Position numbers and translations under genes: made by a program. The notes under the pieces were generated by a model. It was not told where the DNA came from. It saw only the letters and a program-made list of their open reading frames with translations, and did not search any database. This document shows positions 1 to 8,206 of a stretch of DNA of 43,842 nt, piece by piece. Source of the DNA: Intrasporangium sp. (GTDB lineage Bacteria > Actinomycetota > Actinomycetes > Actinomycetales > Dermatophilaceae); contig NZ_JAKDLO010000012.1 of assembly GCF_030452765.1 (NCBI RefSeq), forward strand, positions 1 through 43,842. Direction: 5' to 3'. Numbering within the stretch: the stretch's first letter is position 1; every line of letters begins with the position of its first letter.

Positions 1-66
1 GACGAGGACGACGAGGACGACGAGGACGACGAGGACGACGAGGACGACGAGGACGATGAGAGATAG
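1..66 (+). CDS. C-terminal end of an upstream gene, acidic Asp/Glu repeat tail (partial)
   Basis: Frame 1 is open from the window edge and reads as repeated Asp-Glu-Asp units ending in Glu-Arg and TAG. The DNA is a 9-base tandem repeat of the GACGACGAG type. The stop lies 12 nt before the next ATG, which fits an operon with the following oxidoreductase. Only the tail is visible, so no function can be given. Frame 3 is also open here (Arg/Gly-rich, ending TGA near base 59), so the frame assignment is likely rather than certain; the stop-to-start spacing makes the acidic frame my preference. Confidence 0.5.
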   Translation, partial: DEDDEDDEDDEDDEDDEDDER

Positions 67-78
67 GGCGGTCAGCCG

Positions 79-1137
79 ATGAGACTCGGCCTCAACCTCG
101 GCTACTGGGGGCCCGGCAGCGCACCCACCGACCTCATCGAGAACGCCGCGCTGGCCGATAGGCTCGGCTTCGACAGCGTGTGGGCCGCCGAGGCGTACGG
201 CTCCGACGCGGTCACGGTCCTGTCGTGGGTGGGAGCGCGCACCGAGCGGGTCAAGCTCGGCAGCGCGGTACTGCAGATCCCCGCGCGAACACCCGCCATG
301 ACGGCGATGACGGCAGCAACCCTCGACACGCTCTCCGGCGGACGCTTCCAGCTCGGGCTCGGCGTCTCGGGGCCGCAGGTGAGCGAGGGCTGGCACGGTG
401 TACGGTTCGAGGCCCCGCTGGCCCGGACCAGGGAGTACGTGGAGGTCGTGCGGATGGTCCTGGCCCGTCAGACGGTCGAGCACTCGGGCCGGTTCTGGAG
501 CCTCCCGCTGCCGGACGGCCCAGGAAAGGCGCTGCGCCTGACCATCCGCGGGCACCGGGCCGATCTGCCGCTCTACCTCGCGGCGGTCGGTCCGAAGAAC
601 CTCCAGCTGACCGGCGAGATCGCCGACGGGTGGCTCGCCATCTTCTACAGCCCGGAACACTCGGGCGACCTGCTCGCCGCAGTCGAGAAGGGGCGGCGCG
701 CCTCCGGTCGCGCCGAGCCGACCGCGCCGATGTCCGGGTTCGACGTCGTCGCGACCGTGCCGGTCGTGCTCCACGACGACCTCGAGCGCGCGGCCGAGGC
801 CGTGCGGCCCTACTGCGCGCTGTACGTCGGCGGGATGGGCTCCCGGGAGAAGAACTTCTACAACCGGCTCGCCTGCCGGATGGGCTACGAGGAGCAGGCC
901 GCCCGCATCCAGGACCTCTTCCTGGCCGGCCGGCACCGGGAGGCAGCGGCCGCCGTCCCGTTCGAGTTCATCGACGAGACGGCGCTCATCGGCCCGGCCG
1001 ACCGGATCGCCTCACGGATCGGCCGCTACGCCGACGCCGGTGTCACGACGCTCGCGGTAGCGCCCCACGCACCCACCGGAGAGGGCCAGCGCGCCGTCCT
1101 GGCGGCGCTGGCCGAGATGGTGCCGGGCACCGACTAG
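79..1137 (+). CDS. LLM-class F420-dependent oxidoreductase
   Basis: The 352-residue product is a luciferase-like monooxygenase-fold TIM barrel of the size usual for actinobacterial F420-dependent oxidoreductases. It begins MRLGLNLGYWG, the typical first strand, and continues with LADRLGFDSVWAAEAYGSD, typical of the segment around the cofactor pocket. The middle has GLGVSGPQVSEGWHG, and the C-terminus has the G-PADRI-SRI-RYADAGVTTL pattern common to this family. It probably transfers hydride from reduced F420 to an unknown substrate in the cytoplasm. The ATG is preceded by an AGGGCGG-like ribosome site. uppP follows 77 nt downstream on the same strand. Substrate cannot be told from sequence, and FMN use is not excluded. 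Confidence 0.88.
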   Translation: MRLGLNLGYWGPGSAPTDLIENAALADRLGFDSVWAAEAYGSDAVTVLSWVGARTERVKLGSAVLQIPARTPAMTAMTAATLDTLSGGRFQLGLGVSGPQVSEGWHGVRFEAPLARTREYVEVVRMVLARQTVEHSGRFWSLPLPDGPGKALRLTIRGHRADLPLYLAAVGPKNLQLTGEIADGWLAIFYSPEHSGDLLAAVEKGRRASGRAEPTAPMSGFDVVATVPVVLHDDLERAAEAVRPYCALYVGGMGSREKNFYNRLACRMGYEEQAARIQDLFLAGRHREAAAAVPFEFIDETALIGPADRIASRIGRYADAGVTTLAVAPHAPTGEGQRAVLAALAEMVPGTD

Positions 1138-1214
1138 GCTTCCCGACTGGCCCGTCCGCCGACCTGCGCCGTGGCCGCCTCCACGAGACCGACGACCGAT
1201 TGGGCGGAAGACGC

Positions 1215-2075
1215 GTGCCTGACCTCAGCTACCTCGATGCGATCATCCTCGGCGTCGTCGAGGGAGTGACGGAGTACCTGCCGGTCTCCTCGACCGGCCA
1301 CCTGACGATCACCGAGAAGCTGCTCGGGCTGCAGGTCGACGACCCGGCCGTCACGGCATACACCGCGATCATCCAGCTCGGTGCGATCCTCGCCACGCTC
1401 CTCTACTTCTGGCGCGACATCGTGCGGTTCGCGATGGCCTGGTTCCGTGGCCTGGCGCGGGAGCAGGCCCGGCGAGACCCCGACTACGGGCTCGCGTGGG
1501 CGGTCGTCATCGGGTCGATCCCCCTCGGCATCGTCGGGTTCCTCGCCAGGGACGTCATCGCGGGCCCCCTGCGCAGCCTCTGGGTCGTCGCCGCGGCCCT
1601 CGTCCTGTGGTCGGTCGTCATGGTGGTCGCCGAGCGGATGCACACGAGGCTCGACCGGCGCGGCGTGGTGCGCGGCGAGCACTCGGTGACCCCCCTCGAC
1701 GGACTCGTCATCGGCCTGGTCCAGTGCTTCTCGCTCGTGCCCGGCGTATCCAGGTCCGGCGCGACGATCTCGGCCGGTCTCGCCCGCGGCATCGACCGCG
1801 TCACCGCGACCCGGCTCAGCTTCTTCCTCGCCATCCCGGCGCTGACGGCCGCAGGCCTCTTCCAGGCGGTCGAGGAGCGCGCCCAGCTGACGAGCTTCGG
1901 TGTCGGCCAGATGCTCGTGGGCGTGGTCGTGGCCTTCGTCGTCGCCTACGCGTCGATCGCCTGGCTGCTCCGCTTCGTGGCGAGCAACAGTCTGCTCGCC
2001 TTCGTCTGGTACCGGGTCGTGCTCGGCGCGGTGCTCGTGCTTGCCCTGGCTGGCGGGTGGATGAGCGCGACCTGA
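1215..2075 (+). CDS. uppP: undecaprenyl-diphosphate phosphatase UppP/BacA
   Basis: This 286-residue multipass membrane protein recycles undecaprenyl pyrophosphate to the monophosphate lipid carrier used for peptidoglycan and other surface polymers. Both family signatures are present: EGVTEYLPVSSTGH near the N-terminus, with the catalytic Glu and Ser/Thr, and PGVSRSGATI in the second half with the essential Arg. Several hydrophobic helices follow. The ORF track starts this frame far upstream, inside the oxidoreductase, but homology begins at the GTG chosen here, which has a GGGCGGAAG purine stretch before it. Length matches the family (about 270-290). It ends 22 nt before the convergent corA gene. 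In M. tuberculosis the equivalent (Rv2136c) neighbours the same phosphatase/DUF3090/mshC cluster. Confidence 0.95.
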   Translation: MPDLSYLDAIILGVVEGVTEYLPVSSTGHLTITEKLLGLQVDDPAVTAYTAIIQLGAILATLLYFWRDIVRFAMAWFRGLAREQARRDPDYGLAWAVVIGSIPLGIVGFLARDVIAGPLRSLWVVAAALVLWSVVMVVAERMHTRLDRRGVVRGEHSVTPLDGLVIGLVQCFSLVPGVSRSGATISAGLARGIDRVTATRLSFFLAIPALTAAGLFQAVEERAQLTSFGVGQMLVGVVVAFVVAYASIAWLLRFVASNSLLAFVWYRVVLGAVLVLALAGGWMSAT

Positions 2076-2097
2076 GCGGCCGCGCCCGCGCACCACT

Positions 2098-3099
2098 TCA
2101 GAGCCAGCCGGAGCGTTTGAACGCCCGGTAGAGAACGATGCAGATGGCGACCATGACGCCGAGCACGACGAAGTAGCCCGGGTAGAGCTCGTGACCGCCC
2201 ACCGTGACGTGCCAGCTCAGCTCGGGCATGAAGTCGAAGTTCATCCCGTAGATCCCGGCGATCATGGTCGGCACCGCGGCCATGGCGACCCAGGCCGAGA
2301 TCCGGCGCATGTCCTCGTTCTGCTTGACGGACACCCCGGCCAGGTGGGCACTGAGCATGTCGGTCAGCAGCCGGTCGTAGGCGTCGGTGTGGTCGACGAC
2401 CTGACGCAGATGGTCCATGACGTCCCGAAAGAGGTGGTGCAGGTCGGGCTCGAAGGTCCGGCCGGCGCCGCGGCCCAGGAACTCCTCCAGCGCCTCGGCG
2501 AGGGGGCCGGCCGCCCGCCGGAACTCGAGCACCTCCCGCTTGAGCCGGTAGATGACGTTGGCGTCCCCTCCGGCGGAGCTGCCGAAGACGGCCTGCTCGA
2601 TCTGTTCGAGGTCGCGCCGCAACTCCTGGTCCACTCGTCGGTAGTTGTCGACGACCGAGTCGATGACCGCGTGCAGGACGCCGTTGGCATCGAAGCGCAA
2701 CCGGTCCGGGTCGCTCTCGAGCGCATGCCGCACCCCGGCCAGCGGGTTGCCCTCGCCGCGCCGTACCGTCACGACGAACCGGTTGCCGATGAAGAGCATC
2801 AGCTCGCCCGTCTCGATGTCGCTCGTCTCGTCGAGGTAGCGCAGGGTCTTGAGCACCACGAAGAGGGAGGACTCGTACTGCTCCAGCTTGGCGCGCTGGC
2901 GGCCCTTGACCGCGTCCTCGACGGCGAGCGGGTGCAGGTGCAGCTTGCGGTTGACGAGGGCGAACTCCTCTGCGGTCGGGTCCTTGAGCCCGATCCAGAG
3001 GAACCCGTCCTCACCGTGTTGCAGCCGGTCGAGCTCGTCACCGAGGTCGGTGCACGGATGCCGCTGCCCGTCCCGGTAGATGGCCTGGTCGACGATCAC
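2098..3099 (-). CDS. corA: CorA-family magnesium/cobalt transporter
   Basis: The 333-residue protein has a large cytoplasmic N-terminal domain of mixed strands and helices, then two C-terminal transmembrane helices. The CorA signature YGMN sits at the end of the first membrane helix, followed by the short periplasmic loop FDFMPELSW. It should form a pentameric Mg2+ (possibly Co2+ or Ni2+) channel in the cytoplasmic membrane. The start is a GTG with a GAGGTAGGGG purine stretch directly upstream. It is divergent from the histidine phosphatase gene (64-bp gap) and convergent with uppP. Full length for the family; the ion preference is inferred only from the family. Confidence 0.93.
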   Translation of the reverse strand: MIVDQAIYRDGQRHPCTDLGDELDRLQHGEDGFLWIGLKDPTAEEFALVNRKLHLHPLAVEDAVKGRQRAKLEQYESSLFVVLKTLRYLDETSDIETGELMLFIGNRFVVTVRRGEGNPLAGVRHALESDPDRLRFDANGVLHAVIDSVVDNYRRVDQELRRDLEQIEQAVFGSSAGGDANVIYRLKREVLEFRRAAGPLAEALEEFLGRGAGRTFEPDLHHLFRDVMDHLRQVVDHTDAYDRLLTDMLSAHLAGVSVKQNEDMRRISAWVAMAAVPTMIAGIYGMNFDFMPELSWHVTVGGHELYPGYFVVLGVMVAICIVLYRAFKRSGWL

Positions 3100-3163
3100 C
3101 CCCCTACCTCACCACGTCCGGGCTGCTCGCGCGCGGCCCGGCGGCTGTGTCTACGCTGGCGAG

Positions 3164-3898
3164 GTGCCCACCGTCCTCTACGTCCGCCACGGACGCTCGA
3201 GCGCCAACACGGCCGGGACGCTCGCCGGCTGGATGCCCGGGGTGTTCCTCGACGAGGCCGGAGCGAGCCAGGCCGAGGCGGTCGGCAGACGGATCGCCGG
3301 TGCGGGTCTCACGGTGAGCCGGATCGTCAGCTCCCCCCTGGACCGGTGCGTCCAGACCGGGGACCGGATCGCCGCCGCCCTCGGACCGGTGCCGCGCAGC
3401 ATCCACGAGGGACTGGGGGAGTGCCGCTACGGCGCATGGACCGGTCGGGCCCTGGCGGAGCTCGCCCGGGACGAGTTGTGGAGGGTGGTACAGGACCGGC
3501 CGAGCGAGGCAGCGTTCCCGAGCTCCGCGGCATACCCTGGAGAGTCGCTGGTGCAGATGCAGTCGCGCGCGCTGCGTGCCGTCCGGGAGACCGACGATCA
3601 CGTCGCGAACGAGCATGGCCCCCACGCCGTCTGGGTCGCGATCTCGCACGGCGACGTCATCAAGTCCCTGCTCGCGCACGCCGTCGGAGCGCACCTCGAC
3701 GACTTCCAGCGCATCCAGGTCGACCCGGGGTCGGTCAGCGTCGTGCACTACACCAGCCGCCGGCCGATCGTCCTGAGGGTCAACGACACGGGCGGCGACC
3801 TGGGTGGGCTGCGGCCCGCGGAGGCAGCAGTGACCGCAGCCGGTGACGCCGTCGTCGGCGGTGGGGCCGGGAGCGTCGGGATAGGGTCGAATCCATGA
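3164..3898 (+). CDS. histidine phosphatase family protein, MSMEG_4193 type
   Basis: The 244-residue protein belongs to the phosphoglycerate-mutase-like histidine phosphatases. The phosphohistidine motif RHGRSSAN is at residues 8-15, SPLDRC carries the second Arg, and AISHGD carries the second catalytic His. The MSMEG_4193 subgroup (M. tuberculosis Rv2135c) is found beside DUF3090 and mshC, as here; its substrate is not known. The ORF track begins earlier, but I use the GTG at 3164: the phosphatase fold begins at once, and a TACGCT box at 3152-3157 lies 6 nt upstream, suggesting a leaderless mRNA. The stop overlaps the next start as ATGA. The last 35 residues are Ala/Gly-rich and look like a disordered tail. 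Confidence 0.88.
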   Translation: MPTVLYVRHGRSSANTAGTLAGWMPGVFLDEAGASQAEAVGRRIAGAGLTVSRIVSSPLDRCVQTGDRIAAALGPVPRSIHEGLGECRYGAWTGRALAELARDELWRVVQDRPSEAAFPSSAAYPGESLVQMQSRALRAVRETDDHVANEHGPHAVWVAISHGDVIKSLLAHAVGAHLDDFQRIQVDPGSVSVVHYTSRRPIVLRVNDTGGDLGGLRPAEAAVTAAGDAVVGGGAGSVGIGSNP

Positions 3899-4437
3899 CG
3901 CTGCACGACTTCGACCCGGCTCTGCGCTTCGTCGCAGGAACGGTCGGCCCGGTCGGCCAGCGGGCGTTCTACCTCCAGGCGACCGACGGCACGCAGCTGC
4001 TCACGGTGGGTCTCGAGAAGCAGCAGGTCGAGATCCTCGCCGACCGCATCAACGACGTGCTCGACCAGCTCGCACCGACCGAGGCAGCCGAGCCGGGAGC
4101 GCCCGGCGGCGCGACCGAGGACGCGGAGCCACTCGTGACGCCCTTCGACGAGGACTGGCGCGTCCAGACGCTGGCGCTCTCCTGGGACGACGAGCGCCAC
4201 CTGATGGTCATCGAGTGCCACGACCACGACCCGGACGACTTCCCGGAGGACGACGGCGCGGCAGCCGCCCTCGACCGCAACTCGCTGCGGGTGACACTGG
4301 CGCCGGCAGCCGCCCGCGCCTTCGCCCGCCGCGGTGCCGCCCTCGTCTCGGCCGGCCGGCCCCCGTGCCCCTTCTGCGGAGGGCCACTGGACCCTGAGGG
4401 CCACATCTGCCCGCGGGCCAATGGCTACAAGCGCTGA
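3895..4437 (+). CDS. DUF3090 family protein
   Basis: The 180-residue protein matches the actinobacterial DUF3090 family (M. tuberculosis Rv2134c). It begins with the typical RFVAGTVGPVGQRAFYLQA segment and ends with a zinc-ribbon-like CPFCGGPLDPEGHICPRANGY. The four C-terminal cysteines probably bind one metal ion. The middle, residues 60-85, is an acidic/Ala/Gly linker. No biochemical function is established for the family that I know of. Translation is probably coupled to the phosphatase by the ATGA overlap, and its end overlaps the next gene by 17 nt. A TAGGGT box 7 nt before the ATG also suggests an internal leaderless promoter. Confidence 0.9.
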   Translation: MTLHDFDPALRFVAGTVGPVGQRAFYLQATDGTQLLTVGLEKQQVEILADRINDVLDQLAPTEAAEPGAPGGATEDAEPLVTPFDEDWRVQTLALSWDDERHLMVIECHDHDPDDFPEDDGAAAALDRNSLRVTLAPAAARAFARRGAALVSAGRPPCPFCGGPLDPEGHICPRANGYKR

Positions 4438-5245
4438 GCCGGGCGACGCCCAGCCGACCAGGCCGGATGACCCGGACCTCACCGCAGACCTCGAGGTCGT
4501 CGGTCGGGTCGCCCAGTCGTCCAACCGGGCCCTGCTCTGCCGGCTCGCGGGCACCGGTCACCACGTGATCTACAAGCCCATCCGTGGCGAGCGGCCGCTC
4601 TGGGACTTCCCCGACGGTACGCTCGCCGGCCGTGAGGTCGCGGCCCACCTCGTGTCTCGGCTCGGGGGCTGGGATCTCGTACCGCCGACGATCCTCCGGG
4701 AGGGGCCGCTCGGGCCCGGCTCGGTCCAGCTGTGGATCGGGGATCCCTTCGACCCGGTCGACGACGAGACGGTTGTCAGCGTCGTGCCCGCAGGCCGGGT
4801 GCCTGCCGGGTGGCTCGAGGTGTTCGACGGGGAGACCACGACTGGTCAGCAGGTCGCGGTCGTGCACGTCGACCTGCCGGAGGTCCGCTCGCTCGCCGTG
4901 CTCGACGCGGTGCTCAACAACTCCGACCGCAAGGGCTCGCACTGCCTCCGCGACGACACCGGCCGGCTCTGGGCGATCGACCACGGCGTCTGCTTCCACA
5001 CCGAGCCGAAGCTGCGCACCGTCCTGTGGGGGTGGGCCGGCGAGCCCATCCCGGACGGCGACCTGCAGCGGCTGGCCCGCCTCGAGGACGCGCTGCACCT
5101 CGAGGCCCTGGCGACTGCGCTCGGGATCCTGCTGCCGGCCGATGACGTGCTCGCCCTCGGTCGGCGCACGCGCGGGCTGCTGCGCTCCCGGCGGCACCCA
5201 CAGCCCTCGGGTGGGTGGCCGTCGGTGCCCTGGCCGCCGCTCTGA
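4421..5245 (+). CDS. SCO1664 family protein, PI3/4-kinase-like fold
   Basis: The 274-residue product matches the SCO1664 (Rv2133c) family. Kinase-like features are visible: VIYKPIRGE with a candidate ATP-binding Lys, then DAVLNNSDRKGSHCL and LWAIDHGVCFH, which resemble the catalytic loop and metal-binding D-x-G of phosphatidylinositol-kinase-like enzymes. No substrate is known. The track ORF begins within DUF3090; ATG 4421 is chosen because homology starts just after it and the 17-nt overlap is compatible with coupling. Residues 1-25 are polar and weakly conserved. With the phosphatase and DUF3090 it forms a conserved block next to mshC, so a shared role linked to mycothiol or inositol phosphates is an attractive but unproven inference. 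Confidence 0.87.
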   Translation: MATSAEPGDAQPTRPDDPDLTADLEVVGRVAQSSNRALLCRLAGTGHHVIYKPIRGERPLWDFPDGTLAGREVAAHLVSRLGGWDLVPPTILREGPLGPGSVQLWIGDPFDPVDDETVVSVVPAGRVPAGWLEVFDGETTTGQQVAVVHVDLPEVRSLAVLDAVLNNSDRKGSHCLRDDTGRLWAIDHGVCFHTEPKLRTVLWGWAGEPIPDGDLQRLARLEDALHLEALATALGILLPADDVLALGRRTRGLLRSRRHPQPSGGWPSVPWPPL

Positions 5246-5329
5246 CCCGCTCCGGCCGGCCCCGGGCACGAGGCCCCGAGGCTCGGGGGCGGGGGCAGTC
5301 CTGACCCCGCCGCCGGATAGGCTGCCGGG

Positions 5330-6586
5330 GTGAAGTCGTGGCCGTCGCCGAGCATCCCCAACCTCCCCGGGCGTGCTCCACGAGTCCTCGTCCGCGACAC
5401 GGCCACCGGATCACAGCTGCCTGCCGCGCAGGGCGACACCGCCACCGTCTACGTCTGTGGGATCACGCCCTACGACGCCACCCACATGGGCCATGCGGCC
5501 ACGTACGTCACGTTCGACCTGCTCGGCCGGGTGCTGCGCGACTCCGGCGTCGCGGTGTCCTTCGTGCAGAACATCACCGATATCGACGACCCGCTGCTCG
5601 AGCGGGCCGCGCGTGACGGCCTCGACTGGCGTGACCTCGCGGTCCGCGAGATCGACCTGTTCCGTGAGGACATGCAGGCCCTGGCCGTCATCGCCCCCGA
5701 CGCCTACCTGGGCGCCGTGGAATGCATCCCCGGCTTCATCGCCCCGATCGAGGCACTCGTCGCCCGGGGGGCGGCCTATCCGGTGGCAGCGTCGGACGCT
5801 CGGCTCGAGGGAGCCTGCGACTACTACTTCGACGTCACCAGCGACCCGACGTTCGGTTCCGTCGGCCACTACGACGACGCGACGATGCTCGCGCTCTCGG
5901 CCGAGCGCGGCGGGGACCCCGACCGGGCCGGCAAGCGTGGCCCACTGGACCCGCTGCTGTGGCGCGCAGCCCGGATCGGCGAGCCCGAGTGGGACGGCGC
6001 CTCGTTGGGGCCGGGGCGGCCGGGGTGGCACATCGAGTGCGCCTGCATCGCGATGGATCGGCTCGGCATCCCGATCGACGTGCAGGGCGGCGGGAGCGAC
6101 CTGATCTTCCCGCACCACGAGATGAGCGCCTCGCACGCGAAGGTCCTGGCGCAGGAGGAGACGTTCGCCCGCGCGTACGTGCACCAGGGCATGGTCGGGC
6201 TGGACGGAGAGAAGATGAGCAAGTCCAAGGGCAACCTCGTGCTCGTCTCGGCCCTTCGCCGCAGCGGAACCGACCCGATGGCGATCCGCCTCGCCCTGCT
6301 GGAGCACCACCACCTGGACGACTGGATGTGGACCGATGAGGTGCTCGAGCAGGGGGTCCAGCGCCTGCGGCGGTGGCGCGAGGCGCTGGCGGCCGGGCGC
6401 GGCCCGGACGCGGACCAGACGGTGCGCGAGATCCGGGTGGCCCTGGCCGAGGATCTCGACAGCCCACGGGCGCTGGCCGCGGTGGACCGGTGGGCCTGCC
6501 GGGCGCTGAGGGACGGTGGCACGGATCCGGACGCGTCCCGGTTGCTGCGCAGCGCGGTCGATGCGCTGCTCGGGATCCGGCTCTGA
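5330..6586 (+). CDS. mshC: cysteine--GlcN-Ins ligase MshC (mycothiol synthesis)
   Basis: MshC joins cysteine to glucosaminyl-inositol with ATP, the penultimate step of mycothiol synthesis. The 418-residue protein is a class-I cysteinyl-tRNA-synthetase paralogue. It has the HIGH-equivalent THMGHA around residues 51-56, a zinc-site cysteine in VCGITPYDA (Cys43), the second metal segment [10 protein letters not shown] plus the HHEMS histidines, and the KMSKS loop at 295-299. It lacks the anticodon-binding extension of CysS, and length fits MshC (about 412). The GTG start has TAGGCT at 5318-5323, 6 nt upstream, implying a leaderless transcript separate from the upstream genes. The gene ends 30 nt from the convergent S53 peptidase gene. 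Confidence 0.95.
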   Translation: MKSWPSPSIPNLPGRAPRVLVRDTATGSQLPAAQGDTATVYVCGITPYDATHMGHAATYVTFDLLGRVLRDSGVAVSFVQNITDIDDPLLERAARDGLDWRDLAVREIDLFREDMQALAVIAPDAYLGAVECIPGFIAPIEALVARGAAYPVAASDARLEGACDYYFDVTSDPTFGSVGHYDDATMLALSAERGGDPDRAGKRGPLDPLLWRAARIGEPEWDGASLGPGRPGWHIECACIAMDRLGIPIDVQGGGSDLIFPHHEMSASHAKVLAQEETFARAYVHQGMVGLDGEKMSKSKGNLVLVSALRRSGTDPMAIRLALLEHHHLDDWMWTDEVLEQGVQRLRRWREALAAGRGPDADQTVREIRVALAEDLDSPRALAAVDRWACRALRDGGTDPDASRLLRSAVDALLGIRL

Positions 6587-6594
6587 CCCGGACG

Positions 6595-6608
6595 CGTTCC
6601 TGGGAACG
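6595..6608. terminator. possible terminator hairpin between mshC and the S53 peptidase gene
   Basis: In the 30-base convergent gap the sequence CGTTCC-TG-GGAACG is a perfect inverted repeat, flanked by further G/C bases. The 2-base loop means about five pairs would form in practice. There is no U-tract on either side, so function as a bidirectional terminator is only suggested by position. Confidence 0.35.
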
Positions 6609-6616
6609 GGCCGCGG

Positions 6617-8194
6617 TCAGGTCGCCGACCCGGCCGCCAGCACGTCGAGCAGGGCTGTCCCATCAGGCGCACCCAGTCCGGTACACGGGTCCCAGCCGGG
6701 CCCTGCGTGGTATGCCCCGTTCGTGCCGCTCGTGATGTCGCGGAAGCCGGGCTGGGCCATCCCCGGCCGGACCCCCTCGTACAGCCGTGCGGCGACGAGC
6801 CCGAGCGGGCGATCAAGCGACTGGGCCAGGCGGCATACCAAGGCCGCCCACAAGGGCGCGACCGCGCTCGTCCCTCCGTAGACGGCATCGGTTCCGTCGA
6901 TGTAGACCCGATACCCCGTGGCAGGGTCGGCGTCGCCGGCGACGTCGGGGACCCCGCGGCCGTGGACCGACGACGCGGCCTGCGCACCGTCCTGCCAGCC
7001 GGGCTGCGGGAAGGTGTCGCTGGTTCCGCCCCCCGTCGCGCCCCGGCCTGGACCGTCGTTCCACACGGTCTCGCTCGTCACGGCGCCGGTCGCCGGGTCT
7101 GCGACCAGGCTGGTCCCACCGCACGCCAGGACGTGCGGGCTCGAGGCCGGGAAGTCGACGTGCACCCCCGTGCCGGCCGTGTTGTCGGCGCTGCCGTGGT
7201 CACCCGCAGCGGCGGTGACGGTGATGCCCAGCGCCGCCGCATCGGCGAAGGCATCGTCCATCGCGGCTCGGGCCTGTGGCGTCCACTGGTCCTCACCCTG
7301 CCCCCAGCTGATGCTCATCGCCGTGGGCGCAGGAGTTGCGCGGGCCGCGGTGCTCACGGCATCGAGGAAGCCCGCGTCGGTGTTCGGAGCGAAGTAGACC
7401 ACCAGCGAGGCCCGCGCAGCGATGGCCCCGGCCACCTCGATGTCGAGCACGACCTCGCCGTCGGCGCTGTTCGGGTCCCCGCTGGGCGCGTTCGTCGCTC
7501 CGTCGACCCCGACAGCCGTCACCTGAGGCATCGGCGTGGCGAGCCCGTCGAAGTAGTGCGCGAGGTCGCTGACCCGGTAGCCCCCACCCAACTCGATGAT
7601 GGCCAGAGTCTGCGCGGACCCGTCGGTCCCGGATGGCATCCGGTAGATCCTCGCGAGATCGAGCGGCGTGTAGCTCGTCCCCGGGGCACTCGCCCTGGTA
7701 CCGGGCGAGACGGACATGCCGGGGCGGAACTGGGTCTGCGCCTGGGGCCGCGTGTCGAGACCGAGGACCGCCGTCAGGACACCGTCGAGCTCCGCCGGCA
7801 CGTTGATCGCCCCGGTGCGCATCCGGACCTGCCGGATAGTGCCCTCGTGCTCGACGTGGGCGCGCGTGAGGGTGGTGCCGAAGAGCGCCTCGAGGTCGGC
7901 GGTTGCGCCGGAGACCCGCATCCGGCGGGTTGCCCGGTCGGTGCCGATGACGGTGGCGCCCGCGCGAGTGACCGTGTCGGTCACGAGTGCGACGTCGGCC
8001 GGGTCTGCCCCGTATCTCGTCTCGAGCTCCTCGAGGGTCAGCCGTGCACTCCTCGCCGGGTCGGGCAGATCGGCACGTCGGCGCAGGACCAGCGTGACCT
8101 CCACCTGCTCGTCGCGGGCGATGCGGCCGAGCAGACGAGTCGACTCGGGCAGGGCGCGGGAACTGCCCGGAACCGGGATCCTGTCTCTGGGCAT
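6617..8194 (-). CDS. S53 family (sedolisin/kumamolisin) serine-carboxyl peptidase
   Basis: The 525-residue protein has an N-terminal pro-kumamolisin activation domain (about residues 15-150) and an S53 catalytic domain. The catalytic set is complete: Glu247 and Asp251 in GEVVLDIEVAG, oxyanion Asp332 in AAGDHGS, and Ser443 in GGTSAVAP. The spacings (4, 81, 111) match kumamolisin. The calcium site is present at the C-terminus as DITSGTNG plus GWDPCTGLG. I see no classical signal peptide; the N-terminus is charged and Pro/Arg-rich, so export is uncertain, although most relatives act outside the cell. An AAAGGAG site lies before ATG 8194. It starts 12 nt after the PAC2 gene and is almost certainly co-transcribed with it. 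Confidence 0.93.
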   Translation of the reverse strand: MPRDRIPVPGSSRALPESTRLLGRIARDEQVEVTLVLRRRADLPDPARSARLTLEELETRYGADPADVALVTDTVTRAGATVIGTDRATRRMRVSGATADLEALFGTTLTRAHVEHEGTIRQVRMRTGAINVPAELDGVLTAVLGLDTRPQAQTQFRPGMSVSPGTRASAPGTSYTPLDLARIYRMPSGTDGSAQTLAIIELGGGYRVSDLAHYFDGLATPMPQVTAVGVDGATNAPSGDPNSADGEVVLDIEVAGAIAARASLVVYFAPNTDAGFLDAVSTAARATPAPTAMSISWGQGEDQWTPQARAAMDDAFADAAALGITVTAAAGDHGSADNTAGTGVHVDFPASSPHVLACGGTSLVADPATGAVTSETVWNDGPGRGATGGGTSDTFPQPGWQDGAQAASSVHGRGVPDVAGDADPATGYRVYIDGTDAVYGGTSAVAPLWAALVCRLAQSLDRPLGLVAARLYEGVRPGMAQPGFRDITSGTNGAYHAGPGWDPCTGLGAPDGTALLDVLAAGSAT

Positions 8195-8206
8195 GTCTGG
8201 CTCCTT

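Noticed and set aside
2191-3846. 551-residue plus-strand ORF across corA and the phosphatase
   Set aside because: It crosses two real genes in the wrong frame or strand and has no recognisable domain.
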